Assembly (NCBI GenBank): GCA_016184105.1
Contig: JACPDI010000031.1
Coordinates: 1-64,000, forward strand
Source of the DNA: Acidobacteriota bacterium
Lineage (GTDB): Bacteria; Acidobacteriota; Vicinamibacteria; Vicinamibacterales; 2-12-FULL-66-21
Direction: 5' to 3'
Length of the DNA stretch: 64,000 bases
The translations under genes and the position numbers were made by a program. The notes beneath the pieces are model-generated. The model did not search any database. It was not told the origin of the DNA and worked only from the letters and a program-made list of their open reading frames with translations. Shown here piece after piece: positions 1-8,613 of this stretch (position 1 is the first letter of the stretch; each line of letters starts with the position of its first letter).

Positions 1-173
1 CGCGCAATGACCTGCGCCATGGTGAAGGTCTTGCCCGACCCCGTGACGCCGAGGAGCACCTGATGCGGATCTCCCCGGTCCAGCCCCTCCGCCAGCTCGT
101 CGATGGCGCGCGCCTGGTCGCCGCGCAGCTCAAAGTCGGAGACCAGCGAGAAGCGGTCGTACTTCGAGGGCAT
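1..173 (-). CDS. uvrB: UvrABC excision nuclease subunit B, N-terminal part
   Basis: The start codon is at 173 and the gene runs off the left edge, so only about 57 residues are visible. The protein begins [20 protein letters not shown] and contains the Walker A motif GVTGSGKT preceded by HQVLL, the standard UvrB N-terminus (damage-verification helicase-like subunit of nucleotide excision repair, cytoplasmic). The 62-bp hairpin repeat at 215-276 lies just upstream, between this gene and the VWA gene, which is on the same strand. Identity is firm although only the first tenth of the gene is present. Confidence 0.95.
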   Translation of the reverse strand, partial: MPSKYDRFSLVSDFELRGDQARAIDELAEGLDRGDPHQVLLGVTGSGKTFTMAQVIA

Positions 174-214
174 GATAAACAACTGATCGTACCACAGAAG
201 GGCTTGCTGCCGAG

Positions 215-276
215 TAAGGGGGACAGTCACACTTTCCTAGAGGGCGCTGCTTCGGAAAGTGTGACTGTCCCCCTTA
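215..276. repeat. 62-bp perfect inverted repeat (type I palindrome)
   Basis: The left arm 215-237 and right arm 254-276 are perfect 23-nt reverse complements (outer end TAAGGGGGACAG, inner end CACACTTTCC) around a 16-nt loop. The last three bases of the right arm, read on the minus strand, are the TAA stop of the VWA gene. There is no T-run, so it is not a classical terminator. It looks like a REP-type mobile palindrome, although this sequence type is not repeated elsewhere in the window. Confidence 0.85.
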
Positions 277-1218
277 TTCGGCGCGGTACGGCGCGTAGTA
301 GCCGGGGCGCGTGCGCAGCCGGACGTTCTTCAGGTGCGGCCGCAGAAGCTTGATCTCGACCTTGCGCCAGGCCCCATCCGTCTTCGTGTTGGTCGAGAGG
401 TACCCCAGGCTGTAGCGGGCTTCGATCTCCTCCGCGATGCGCGCGTACATCTCATCGAGCTGGTCGGCCGACGTCGGAAACAGCGCCATCCCGCCGGTGA
501 CGGCGGCGATGTCCTGCAGCCGCATGCGCTGATCCATCTTGACCGACGCCGACTGATTCTCGAGCAGCCCGACCGAAAACGCGGTCACGTCGGACGCACG
601 CAACATCTCCAGCACGTCCCCGTACATGACGTTGCTGCGCGTGTCCCCGCCGTCGGTATAGATGACGAGCACTTTGTCGCCGTCCTGAGACGAGGCGCCG
701 TCCAGATACACGCCAAGCGCATCGTACAACGCCGTGAACCCCTGCGGGTGGGTCGACCGGATGCGCTCGACGAGCCTCGGAAAATCGTTCTGGCCGTACC
801 GCGCGACCCGCACCTCGGTGTCGAAGTCGACGAAGGTCACGTCGACCGCGTCAGGCATGCCGCGGAGGAACTTCACCGCGGCGTTCTTGGAGAACCTGAG
901 GTCGTCGATCATGCTCTCGCTCGTATCGAAGAGCAGGCCGACGTGCATCGGCGGCTTCGCCTCTCCCGCGTCTCCCGCCGCGAAGAACGTGATGGTCTGG
1001 GGCCTGCCGTCCTCGAGCACCGTGAAGTCGGAAGCGGCGAGGCCGCGAACGAGCTTTCCCTTGGAGTCCGTGACGGCCACGCTGAAGCGAACGAGGTCGA
1101 CGCCGCTGCGGAACACGCGCGGCTGCCGAACGCTCTGCGTCTCCACGCCGATCGATCCCGCCACGCCGATCGTCGCCGCGGCGAGCACAGCCGTGAGGCG
1201 ATCCGTTCTGGCACCCAT
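274..1218 (-). CDS. Secreted VWFA-related domain protein (acidobacterial type)
   Basis: 314 residues from the ATG at 1218 (MGARTDRLTAVLA), chosen because a signal peptide follows directly; a longer in-frame start would add an uncharged, unlikely leader. After the signal, the N-terminal domain contains VDLVRFSVAVTD and LEDGRPQ, typical of the acidobacterial VWFA-related family (TIGR03436-like). A von Willebrand A domain follows, with the MIDAS motif DTSES in LLFDTSESM near residue 105, then a second acidic site VIYTDGGDT. Probable role: metal-dependent adhesion or protein interaction outside the cytoplasm; no enzymatic activity is implied. It is 31 bp from the next gene upstream (1250-4027) and likely co-transcribed with it. 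Its stop codon is formed by the end of the hairpin at 215-276. Confidence 0.8.
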   Translation of the reverse strand: MGARTDRLTAVLAAATIGVAGSIGVETQSVRQPRVFRSGVDLVRFSVAVTDSKGKLVRGLAASDFTVLEDGRPQTITFFAAGDAGEAKPPMHVGLLFDTSESMIDDLRFSKNAAVKFLRGMPDAVDVTFVDFDTEVRVARYGQNDFPRLVERIRSTHPQGFTALYDALGVYLDGASSQDGDKVLVIYTDGGDTRSNVMYGDVLEMLRASDVTAFSVGLLENQSASVKMDQRMRLQDIAAVTGGMALFPTSADQLDEMYARIAEEIEARYSLGYLSTNTKTDGAWRKVEIKLLRPHLKNVRLRTRPGYYAPYRAE

Positions 1219-1249
1219 GGTGATCCCTGGTGAGGAAAGAATACAGGGT

Positions 1250-4027
1250 TTAGAAGACCTTGTACGCGGTGAGGCGCACCACGTGCGTCCCGCGGCTGCC
1301 ATCCGTGTTCAGTCCCCTGATCCCATATCCCCATTCGGCGCCCAACAGCAAGGACCGGGGGCCCGGCGCCTCGAGCGCGGCGCCAATCCCCGGGTAGGCC
1401 CGCGCGCGCGAGCCGAATCCGGGATCCCGCACCCACCCCAGATCGCCAAAGCCGTCCAGCCGAAGGCGTCCGCCGGCCTGCCACGCGAGGGCGGTGCGAA
1501 GCGCGGCGCCGCGGTCGTATCGGATGCTCGCCGACGGGTACCCGCGGAGGCGGTTGTCGAAACTTCCGAAGGCGTACCGGCTGAAACGGTCGAGATCGCG
1601 CCCTGACATCCACGCCGCCTCCACCCGTGCGAGCAGGCGCGGGCTCAGCATCCACAGGCGGGACGCATTGACGCCAAAGCGCTGGAAATCGGCGTGCTCT
1701 TCCCGGTAGTCGTCTGTGTCCGGGCGGCCCCAGGCCCGCCACCCGCTCCGCCGTGCCGGGTTCCACCACCCTTCGAGCCGCCAGCCCGCGCGCTGCGTTT
1801 CGAGCGTGAGCAGTGCGCCGTGCACCACCTGGTCGGCGGGCGTCACGAACGACGGCGCGGTGGACGGGCCGCGCTCGAGCGCGACGTAATCGAACAGGTA
1901 CTCGCCCCGCATCGCCGTCCGCGCCGTCAGCGGGCGCACCACGCCGCCCCGCACGCGCGCGGGGCGCTGGCGCAAGTTTTCCTCGTAGCGCTCGCGCCCG
2001 GCGCGAAACGAACGGTCGTTGTAGCGCGCGAGAATCCCGAACCCGGAGCCGGTGAGCTGCCAGCGGGTGCCGGCAATCGACGGCGCGTTGAAGGCGAACT
2101 GCCCGTAGCTGCCGGCATAGAAGGCGTTCAGTTGCGCGCCGGTGCGCAGGAAGTCGAAGTCCGTGTAGTTCAACCCGGCAAACGGCAGCGGCTGCGAGAT
2201 GGTGGGGTCGATCAGCACGCCGCCGGCGAGCGCCCGGATGCGCGTGGCGCGCCCGGCGATTTCCCGCGCGGCCGAGGGCGCGCCTCCCGTCCCGCGACCG
2301 TCGCCGCGACGGAGATACCGCAGGCCCTCGGGCGTTTCTCGCAGCATCACGGCCGATGACGCATATGCCGCCTGGCGCCGCGCGGCGAGACCGGGCGGGT
2401 TGATCTCGTGCCGTCGCACGACCATGAGGCGATGGATCGGTGTCGTGATGCCCGCACCCTGGTAGACCTGCCGGATCTCGGAGCGCGCCAGCAGCCACAC
2501 CGTGTCCTCGCCCGCCGGGTGCGGGGCGAACTCTTCAATCTGCTGTGACGAGGTGATCGGGCCGCGCAGGTTCGTCTGCGCCGCGTCCACGCGCAGGAGC
2601 GCGAAGCCGTCCGCGTCGATCCAGGCGCGGCCGGCAAACAGGCTGCGCGACGCGTCGCTCGGCGTGAACGCCACCACGTACGCGTCGCGACCGGCAACCC
2701 GCTCCCGCCCCTCGAGACGGTATCGGTATGCGCGGCCGAGCGTGATCGCCAGCGGGGGTGAGGCGGCGCGTTCCGGCTCGATGAGCGGCAGCTTCGGCAC
2801 ACCCGAGCCGCCTGATGCGAACGCGACGCCGTTCACGGTGAGGCGGCGCTGGGCCAGCTCGGTCGGACCGTCACCCTGGAAGATCGTCGTATCGGCCTCG
2901 ATCGTGACGGGTGCCGGGAAGGCCGGCACCTCGAAGGTCACAATCGTCTGCGCCTCGGTGATGAGGCGACGGACGGCGCGCGTCTGTCGCGCCGCGGCCG
3001 ATTGGTGCCGCGCGACGATTTCTTCCACCGCCAGGCTCCGCGCGCCAACCACGCTCACGGTTTCGGCGACGCGTTCCTGCGCCGGCGGGAGCCGCGCGAT
3101 CAGGTGCGACACGCCGGTCATCGGCATCCACAGGCGAATGGCGCCCGTGCTGTCTGCCGGGACGGGCGCGAGCGGGAGCACGCTGTCGGCGATCTCCGCG
3201 GACGCGCGGACGTGCGACACGATCGCGAACATCTCGGCGCGTGGCGCCGAGAGCACGACCGAGGCGCGCCCTTCGCCCGTGCGACGGATGACGACGACCG
3301 GCGCGCGCGTGTCCGCGCGCTCGTAGGCCGCCACGCTGCAGGCGTCCACCGGATCGCACCGCGCCGGAAAATCTGCGATCGGAACCAGGTTGTCGGGGAA
3401 GACCTCGGCAAGCGTGCGAAGGTCGGCAGCCAACTCCGGCGTCGGGCTCGCGAGCGGTGGCCACGTCACCATCCTGTCAACGGCCGGGGATCGCTTCGTA
3501 GTCGCCTCCAGCAGGCGCTCGAACGAGTCGAACGCGATCGTGCTCCACACCGCCAGCCCCGGATGCGTCCTCTTGACCTCTTCGGCGCGCGCGTCCGCCC
3601 CGTCCTCGAACACGACGATGTCGGCATAGGCCGCCAGCTCCCGCGCGAGGAGAGCCTCAACGAGCGGCCGCGGTGCGACGACCCCCAGGGCGGCATCGGG
3701 ATTCGCCCCGCGAAGGTCCGCCAGCGATCGGCGCACCCGGAAACTCATCTCGTCCATACTTGCGCCGCCGGCTGGCTGCAGCAGGATCGTTCGGGCTTCC
3801 TTCACCAGCGCCTGGCCGGCGCCGATGACTTCCTCTGGGCGCAGAACCAGTACCAGGCTGTTTCCCTCGACTGGGTTCCAGCCGGCCAGCCGGACTGCCG
3901 CGCGGGCACAGGCCCCGCACGGGACACCTGGCGGGTCATCTGGTGACCGTTCTGGGGCCTGCGACGCGGCGGCTGTGGCGCCGATGAGCAGGGCTGCAAG
4001 CGCGTATAATGGTGGTTTGCACGTCAT
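1250..4027 (-). CDS. Large secreted protein of unknown function, possible C-terminal beta-barrel
   Basis: 925 residues. The start at 4027 gives a clean signal peptide (MTCKPPLYALAALLIGATAA). I do not recognise a family. The N-terminal half (to about residue 560) is soluble-looking, with mixed alpha/beta character and a patch rich in R, A and V. The C-terminal 300 residues alternate polar and aromatic/hydrophobic residues (YGQFAFN, RFSRYAFGSFDNRLRGYPS) and end in YKVF, as expected for an outer-membrane beta-barrel with a terminal aromatic. The gene is followed by the VWA gene on the same strand and is divergent from the DHH gene, with only 32 bp between the start codons. It could be a surface protein paired with the VWA protein; that is inference from context only. 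Confidence 0.7.
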   Translation of the reverse strand: MTCKPPLYALAALLIGATAAASQAPERSPDDPPGVPCGACARAAVRLAGWNPVEGNSLVLVLRPEEVIGAGQALVKEARTILLQPAGGASMDEMSFRVRRSLADLRGANPDAALGVVAPRPLVEALLARELAAYADIVVFEDGADARAEEVKRTHPGLAVWSTIAFDSFERLLEATTKRSPAVDRMVTWPPLASPTPELAADLRTLAEVFPDNLVPIADFPARCDPVDACSVAAYERADTRAPVVVIRRTGEGRASVVLSAPRAEMFAIVSHVRASAEIADSVLPLAPVPADSTGAIRLWMPMTGVSHLIARLPPAQERVAETVSVVGARSLAVEEIVARHQSAAARQTRAVRRLITEAQTIVTFEVPAFPAPVTIEADTTIFQGDGPTELAQRRLTVNGVAFASGGSGVPKLPLIEPERAASPPLAITLGRAYRYRLEGRERVAGRDAYVVAFTPSDASRSLFAGRAWIDADGFALLRVDAAQTNLRGPITSSQQIEEFAPHPAGEDTVWLLARSEIRQVYQGAGITTPIHRLMVVRRHEINPPGLAARRQAAYASSAVMLRETPEGLRYLRRGDGRGTGGAPSAAREIAGRATRIRALAGGVLIDPTISQPLPFAGLNYTDFDFLRTGAQLNAFYAGSYGQFAFNAPSIAGTRWQLTGSGFGILARYNDRSFRAGRERYEENLRQRPARVRGGVVRPLTARTAMRGEYLFDYVALERGPSTAPSFVTPADQVVHGALLTLETQRAGWRLEGWWNPARRSGWRAWGRPDTDDYREEHADFQRFGVNASRLWMLSPRLLARVEAAWMSGRDLDRFSRYAFGSFDNRLRGYPSASIRYDRGAALRTALAWQAGGRLRLDGFGDLGWVRDPGFGSRARAYPGIGAALEAPGPRSLLLGAEWGYGIRGLNTDGSRGTHVVRLTAYKVF
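4005..4010 (+). promoter_or_regulatory. Possible -10 element for the DHH gene
   Basis: A perfect TATAAT lies 50 bp upstream of the GTG at 4060, inside the first codons of the divergent secreted-protein gene. In this GC-rich sequence it stands out, and it would give a leader of roughly 40 nt containing a GGGGG ribosome-binding stretch. No convincing -35 is visible. Confidence 0.35.
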
Positions 4028-4059
4028 GCTGGTGAACGATCCAACGGGGGCGCGCTGAA

Positions 4060-5493
4060 GTGCGAGCGCTCGCGATCTGTCAGGACGAGCTCGTGATTCG
4101 GACCCTCGGCGAGGTCCTCGTTCCCACCTTCGAGGTGGAATTCCTCGTCGAAAACCGCACGCTCGTGCGCCGGCTGCACGACGACGGGTTCCGGCTGTGG
4201 ACCGGCGACCCGCGCCGGCTCGACACGTACCTGAAGGCCGACCTTTCCCCCAGTGCCTGCGTCATCATCGAGGACAACGGGCGCCGCAGCGTGAAGCGCA
4301 TCATCGACGCGGTGCGCGACGCCGGGGGCACGCTCATCTACGTCCTCGGGACGCGGACCGCCGCCCGGCAGCCGTCGAACGGCAAGCCGGACGAGGACGT
4401 GACGCACCTGGAACTCGCCGACCTGCTGCGTCCCACGCTGACAACCGAGCTGAGCCGCTCGTTGACGCGCGCGAAAGTGCAGCAGTACCAGCGCTACTTC
4501 GCCGATGCGGACCGCGTGCTCATCCTGCTCCATAACGACCCGGATCCGGACGCGCTGGCGAGCGGGCTCGCGCTGCGCAACATCCTCCGCCGGACCAAGA
4601 CGACCGCCATCATCGGCGCCATGCAAGGGGTGACCCGTCCGGAGAACCTGCGCATGGCGAACATGCTCGACATCCAGGTCGAGCGTGTGACGGCGGACAT
4701 GCTCGTCGGCTTCGAGCGGATCGCGACGGTGGACGTGCAGCCGCACTACTTCAACGGGCTGTTCGAACGCGTCGATCTGGTGATCGACCATCATCCGGAA
4801 CAGCCGGGGTACAGCGCGGTTTTCAAGGACATCCGGCCCGAATATGGCTCGACGTCGACCATTCTGACCGAGCACCTGCGCGCCGTGGACGTGAACATCT
4901 CGGAGCGGACCGCGACCGCGATGCTGTACGCGATCAAGTCGGACACGCTCTTCTTCTCGCGGCACACCAACCGGTCGGACCTCGAGGCGTTCACATTCCT
5001 GTACCCGGTCGCCGACGCCGCCTTGATTCGAAAGATGGAGGGGGCGGAAATCACGCTGGACCGCCTCGAGTACGTCGTGCGGGCCACGCAATCGGGGGCC
5101 CATCGCGAGCAGATCTTTTCCGCGTTTCTTGGCGATGCCCCGCGCGAGGATTTCATCACCTACACCGCAGACTTCTTCCTGCAGCTCGAAGACATCAAGT
5201 GGACGATCATCTCGGGCGTGGTGAACGACGCGCTGATCCTCAGCGTGCGCAACCTCGGGTACTCGAGGAACGCCGGCGAATTCGTGAAGAAGTGGTTTGC
5301 GGAGATCGGCAGCGCCGGCGGGCACCGGTCGATGGCGAAGGCCGTGATGCCGATGGCCCGCTTCCGCGAGAAGTTCGGCGACGGCGACGCCGCCATGATC
5401 AGCCGCACGATCCTGGACCTCGCCGATCAGTTCCTTCGCGAGCACGTCCCCGCCGAGCGGAAGCGCGAAGTCACCAAGGTCTCCGGGTTCTGA
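4060..5493 (+). CDS. DHH-family phosphoesterase with N-terminal TrkA-N/RCK-like domain
   Basis: 477 residues, GTG start at 4060 after a G-rich ribosome-binding site. Residues 1-100 look like a degenerate Rossmann/RCK domain (strand-helix pattern, WTGDPRRLDTY as in the TrkA-N G-D turn) lacking the glycine-rich nucleotide loop. From about residue 145 a DHH phosphoesterase follows, with motifs HNDPDPDALASG, VDVQPHYF and the signature LVIDHHPE. A DHHA1-type end contains GSAGGHRSMA, equivalent to the GGHxxAAG substrate loop. Members of this family (NrnA/GdpP-like) hydrolyse short oligonucleotides, pAp or cyclic dinucleotide products with Mn2+. The substrate here is not determined by the sequence. 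The gene is convergent with the PLP enzyme, one base between stop codons. Confidence 0.8.
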   Translation: MRALAICQDELVIRTLGEVLVPTFEVEFLVENRTLVRRLHDDGFRLWTGDPRRLDTYLKADLSPSACVIIEDNGRRSVKRIIDAVRDAGGTLIYVLGTRTAARQPSNGKPDEDVTHLELADLLRPTLTTELSRSLTRAKVQQYQRYFADADRVLILLHNDPDPDALASGLALRNILRRTKTTAIIGAMQGVTRPENLRMANMLDIQVERVTADMLVGFERIATVDVQPHYFNGLFERVDLVIDHHPEQPGYSAVFKDIRPEYGSTSTILTEHLRAVDVNISERTATAMLYAIKSDTLFFSRHTNRSDLEAFTFLYPVADAALIRKMEGAEITLDRLEYVVRATQSGAHREQIFSAFLGDAPREDFITYTADFFLQLEDIKWTIISGVVNDALILSVRNLGYSRNAGEFVKKWFAEIGSAGGHRSMAKAVMPMARFREKFGDGDAAMISRTILDLADQFLREHVPAERKREVTKVSGF

Positions 5494-5494
5494 A

Positions 5495-6652
5495 TTAGGC
5501 GAGCGCCTGATCCAGGTCGGCGATGAGATCGTCCGGATCCTCGAGCCCGATCGACAACCGCGCCATCCCGCGCGTGACCCCCGCCTGCGCGAGCTGCTCG
5601 TCGGTGTGGCCCCACTGCGATGTCAGCACGGGGAGGCTGCAGAGGCTTTCGACCCCGCCGAGACTGGCCGCGCGCTGGATCACCTGCAGGCGATCGAACA
5701 GCCGCGCGGCGCGTTCGTAGCTGCCCGACAGATCGATCGTCACCATGCCGCCGAACCCGGTCATCTGCCTCCGCGCGATGTCGTGGTCGGGATGCGACTC
5801 GAGGCCGGGATAGTACACGTGCGACACGCGGCGGTCCTGCTCGAGCCAGCGTGCGACAGCCATCGCGTTCGCATTCTGCCGCTCCACGCGGACCTGCAGC
5901 GTCTTCAGCCCGCGGCCCAGCGCGTACGCGGGATGCGGATCGAGGATCGTGCCGAGCAGCCGCCGCGTGCGCCCCACGCGCTGAACGAGCTCCGCGGGGC
6001 CGGCGATGACGCCGGCCGTCACGTCGCTGTGCCCGTTGAGGTACTTCGTCGCGCTGTGCATCACCAGGTCCACGCCGTGCGACAGCGGCTGCTGGTTGAC
6101 CGGTGACGCGAACGTGTTGTCGATCGCCGAGAGCACCCCGTTCGCGCGGCACGCGCCGGCGATCGCCCGGATATCCAGGCAGCGGAGCGTCGGGTTGATC
6201 GGCGATTCGAACCAGAGGAGCCTCGTGCGCGCGCCGAGCAGCGATGCCGGCTGCTGCAGCTCGTCGAGCGTCGCGAAACGCGTGGTGATGCCGAACCGCG
6301 AGAGAAGATCGTGCAGCAGGTGCAGCGTGCCGCCGTAGATCGCGGCACTGCACACCACCTCGTCGCCCGCCTTCAGGAGCGCCATCAGCGCCGTCGCCGT
6401 CGCCGCCATCCCCGAGCTGAAGACCAGCGCCTCCGCCGCGTCCTCCGCCTGCGCCAGCCGCTGCTCGACAGCGACGACGGTGGGGTTTTCGTAGCGCGAA
6501 TAGAGAAATTTCTTGAGCGCGCCTTCGGAGTACTGGCGCACCTGCTCGGCCGACTCGAACACGTACGTCGTCGTCTCGTAGATCGGCTCGATGAGCGGCG
6601 CCGCCGGATCCGTCGGCTTCTTCGGCCGGATCAGGCTCGTGGAACGCTTCAT
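5495..6652 (-). CDS. PLP-dependent trans-sulfuration enzyme (cystathionine gamma-synthase / gamma-lyase family)
   Basis: 385 residues, full family length. The landmarks of the Cys/Met-metabolism PLP family are all present: YSRYENPT near residue 50, FSSGMAA (phosphate-binding turn), NPTLRCLDI, and the Schiff-base lysine in HSATKYLNGHSDV. The family makes or breaks the C-S bond of cystathionine, or eliminates methanethiol from methionine; sequence alone does not separate these. It is the last gene of a three-gene operon: its ATG overlaps the patatin stop by four bases (ATGA), and patatin in turn overlaps the gre gene the same way. Confidence 0.88.
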   Translation of the reverse strand: MKRSTSLIRPKKPTDPAAPLIEPIYETTTYVFESAEQVRQYSEGALKKFLYSRYENPTVVAVEQRLAQAEDAAEALVFSSGMAATATALMALLKAGDEVVCSAAIYGGTLHLLHDLLSRFGITTRFATLDELQQPASLLGARTRLLWFESPINPTLRCLDIRAIAGACRANGVLSAIDNTFASPVNQQPLSHGVDLVMHSATKYLNGHSDVTAGVIAGPAELVQRVGRTRRLLGTILDPHPAYALGRGLKTLQVRVERQNANAMAVARWLEQDRRVSHVYYPGLESHPDHDIARRQMTGFGGMVTIDLSGSYERAARLFDRLQVIQRAASLGGVESLCSLPVLTSQWGHTDEQLAQAGVTRGMARLSIGLEDPDDLIADLDQALA

Positions 6653-8052
6653 AGGACTTTCTGCTCGGCCGGCTCTCCGCCGGCGCCGACGATGGGCTCA
6701 ATGAACTGCCGGTAGGCGTCTTCGTAGCCGCGATCGATCAGCTCGGCCACCGTCTGTTCGCGATCCGAACGCAGGTCGTAGCCGCCCCGCACGTCGAAGG
6801 GGCCGAGCGGGTTGTGGGCCGGGCGAACCTGGAACAGTCCGCCGGGAAAGAGTCCCAGCGAGGCCGCCGAGGCCTGGCCGTCGCGCAGCGAGGCCGATTC
6901 CATGGCGACGAGAACTTCCCCACCGCGACCGCGCGCGTCCCCGCGCGCCGGTGACAGCGCGTGCGGTCCCTCGAGCGCGGGGGCGGCCGACACGACGATC
7001 ACCTGCTCGACGCCGGCGGCGGCCACCTCCTCGAGCACGCGCGGCGCGGCGGACGGCCGGTCGGCAAAGCGGTGCGCCTCGCCGCGCCAGTACGCCTCCG
7101 GCGCGAACGTGATGATGTGCGGATCGGTCGCCAGCGGGAGGCCCAACGCGCCCGCAAGCGCGTCGAGCGCGTGATCGCGGCCGGTGCCGGCCAGATCGAT
7201 CTTGTCGGCGTCCGCACCACTGCCCTTCCGGCCGAACACTCGCGACCGGTGCGGCTCGGAGAGCAGCGCAAAGGTGACGTCGCGCCGCGCATCCACGTCG
7301 TGAGTGACGATGAGCAGCTCGCGAAAACCGGGCTGGCCGAGATTTTCGGCCAGCATCTCGGCATACCTGCGGCTGATCTCGCGCGCCGTGGGAGCCGCGA
7401 TCGGGGCCGCGCCGCGGATCAGATCCCACAGCGCCGCGGTCGCGCGGGACACGGCCTCGTGGCTGTCGAGGGGCGCGCCGATGAGCGACGCCCAGCCGGT
7501 CGCTTCGTGCCGGCTGCGCCGGCGGCGTGCGTGCCAGGCGGCAAAGATCAAAATCGCCATCGCCGCGATGCAGGCGAGCATCGCCAGCCTGGGCACGATC
7601 GTGGGAAGCGCGCCCGGGTCGAAGAGCGCGGCCAGGAGCCGTGCCGCGGCGGCGCTGACCGTGACGCTCACCCCGACGGCGCCCGCCAGCGCGAGCACCC
7701 ACGCGATCAAGTACATGGCGCCAACGCCCGCCAGGACCGCCACGGGAAGTGCCAGGCACGCCACGGCGACGGCGAGCGCCCAGCCGGCGGCCTTCAGCCG
7801 CGGCCGCCACCCGTAGAGCGTCTCGATCCCCCTGGCGCGCCAGAAGCCGTCCGCCTCCCAGAGGCGCGCGCTCCCGTCAATCGAGGCAAACATCGCCCCG
7901 AGCGCCCCGATTCCCCGTCCCGCGACCAGATCGACGCGCACGCCCGCCTCGTGCAGCGCGCGCAGCACGCCGGCGTGATACGCGCCCGCCGTGCCGCTGC
8001 CGGTCAGGACCACCGCCGTGCGGAGCGCCGGCGAATAGGGAGACTCGCTCAT
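6649..8052 (-). CDS. Membrane patatin-like protein lacking the nucleophile serine
   Basis: 467 residues. The N-terminus has the patatin oxyanion-hole loop (VVLTGSGTAGAYHAGVL, residues 14-30). The nucleophile elbow, normally GxSxG, reads AGRGIGALGAMFAS, so the catalytic serine is replaced by glycine. About residues 90-190 hold several hydrophobic segments that look like membrane helices inserted into the domain, followed by a cytosolic part with LIVTHDVDARRDVTFALLSEP. Near the C-terminus FDVRGGYDL occupies the place of the catalytic Asp motif. By family this would be a lipid acyl hydrolase, but the visible sequence argues for a non-catalytic or altered protein. It is translationally coupled to gre upstream and the PLP enzyme downstream. 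Confidence 0.75.
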   Translation of the reverse strand: MSESPYSPALRTAVVLTGSGTAGAYHAGVLRALHEAGVRVDLVAGRGIGALGAMFASIDGSARLWEADGFWRARGIETLYGWRPRLKAAGWALAVAVACLALPVAVLAGVGAMYLIAWVLALAGAVGVSVTVSAAAARLLAALFDPGALPTIVPRLAMLACIAAMAILIFAAWHARRRRSRHEATGWASLIGAPLDSHEAVSRATAALWDLIRGAAPIAAPTAREISRRYAEMLAENLGQPGFRELLIVTHDVDARRDVTFALLSEPHRSRVFGRKGSGADADKIDLAGTGRDHALDALAGALGLPLATDPHIITFAPEAYWRGEAHRFADRPSAAPRVLEEVAAAGVEQVIVVSAAPALEGPHALSPARGDARGRGGEVLVAMESASLRDGQASAASLGLFPGGLFQVRPAHNPLGPFDVRGGYDLRSDREQTVAELIDRGYEDAYRQFIEPIVGAGGEPAEQKVL

Positions 8053-8519
8053 TCGGCGTCGTCGTGGATCGTGGACAGGCGCGTGATCTCGAAGCGGCGT
8101 GTGCCGTTGGGCGTGCGAACCTCGACCTCGTCACCCTCCTCGCGGTTGAGGAGCGCGCGGCCGATCGGCGACGCCGTGGAGATCCAGCCCTTCTCGGCGT
8201 CGGCGTCTTCGGGCATGACGAGCTGGTAGACGGCTTCCGTCCCCCCGTCCTCGCGCAGGTGGACGCTGCTGCCGAAGCCGACGCGGCCGCGCGGGATGCG
8301 ATCGAGATTCATCATCGAGATCTCCCCCACGCGTTTCTGCAGCATCGAGATGCGGGCCTCGACGAGCCGCTGCCGTTCCTTGGCGGCGTGGTATTCCGCG
8401 TTTTCGCGCAGGTCGCCAAGTTCGCGGGCGCGCTTGATTTCGCGCGGCAGCTCCGTCTTCAGCTCGAGATTGAGCTGGGCCAGTTCGTCTTCGAATTTCT
8501 TGAGCAGGCGTGCTTTCAT
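8049..8519 (-). CDS. Transcription elongation factor, GreA/GreB family
   Basis: 156 residues from the ATG at 8519 (MKARLLKKFEDELAQLN); a much longer in-frame reading exists upstream but overlaps the divergent methyltransferase and is rejected. An N-terminal coiled coil contains the conserved ELGDLRENAEYHAAKE tip region, and the C-terminal FKBP-like domain contains ISTASPIGRALLNREEGDEVEV, the Gre signature. The protein rescues backtracked RNA polymerase by stimulating transcript cleavage. It is the first gene of the gre-patatin-PLP operon (TCAT four-base overlap at 8049-8052). The 94-bp divergent region in front holds AT-rich TATTCTATTAT on the minus strand, a possible -10 region. Confidence 0.9.
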   Translation of the reverse strand: MKARLLKKFEDELAQLNLELKTELPREIKRARELGDLRENAEYHAAKERQRLVEARISMLQKRVGEISMMNLDRIPRGRVGFGSSVHLREDGGTEAVYQLVMPEDADAEKGWISTASPIGRALLNREEGDEVEVRTPNGTRRFEITRLSTIHDDAE

Positions 8520-8613
8520 GCAGGGTAACTGCCTCAGATAATAGAATAGCCCACGTGTGCAGGCCAGTGAGGCGCAAGTCTCGGGGCGACTGCCCACGCC
8601 GCGAGGAGAACTA

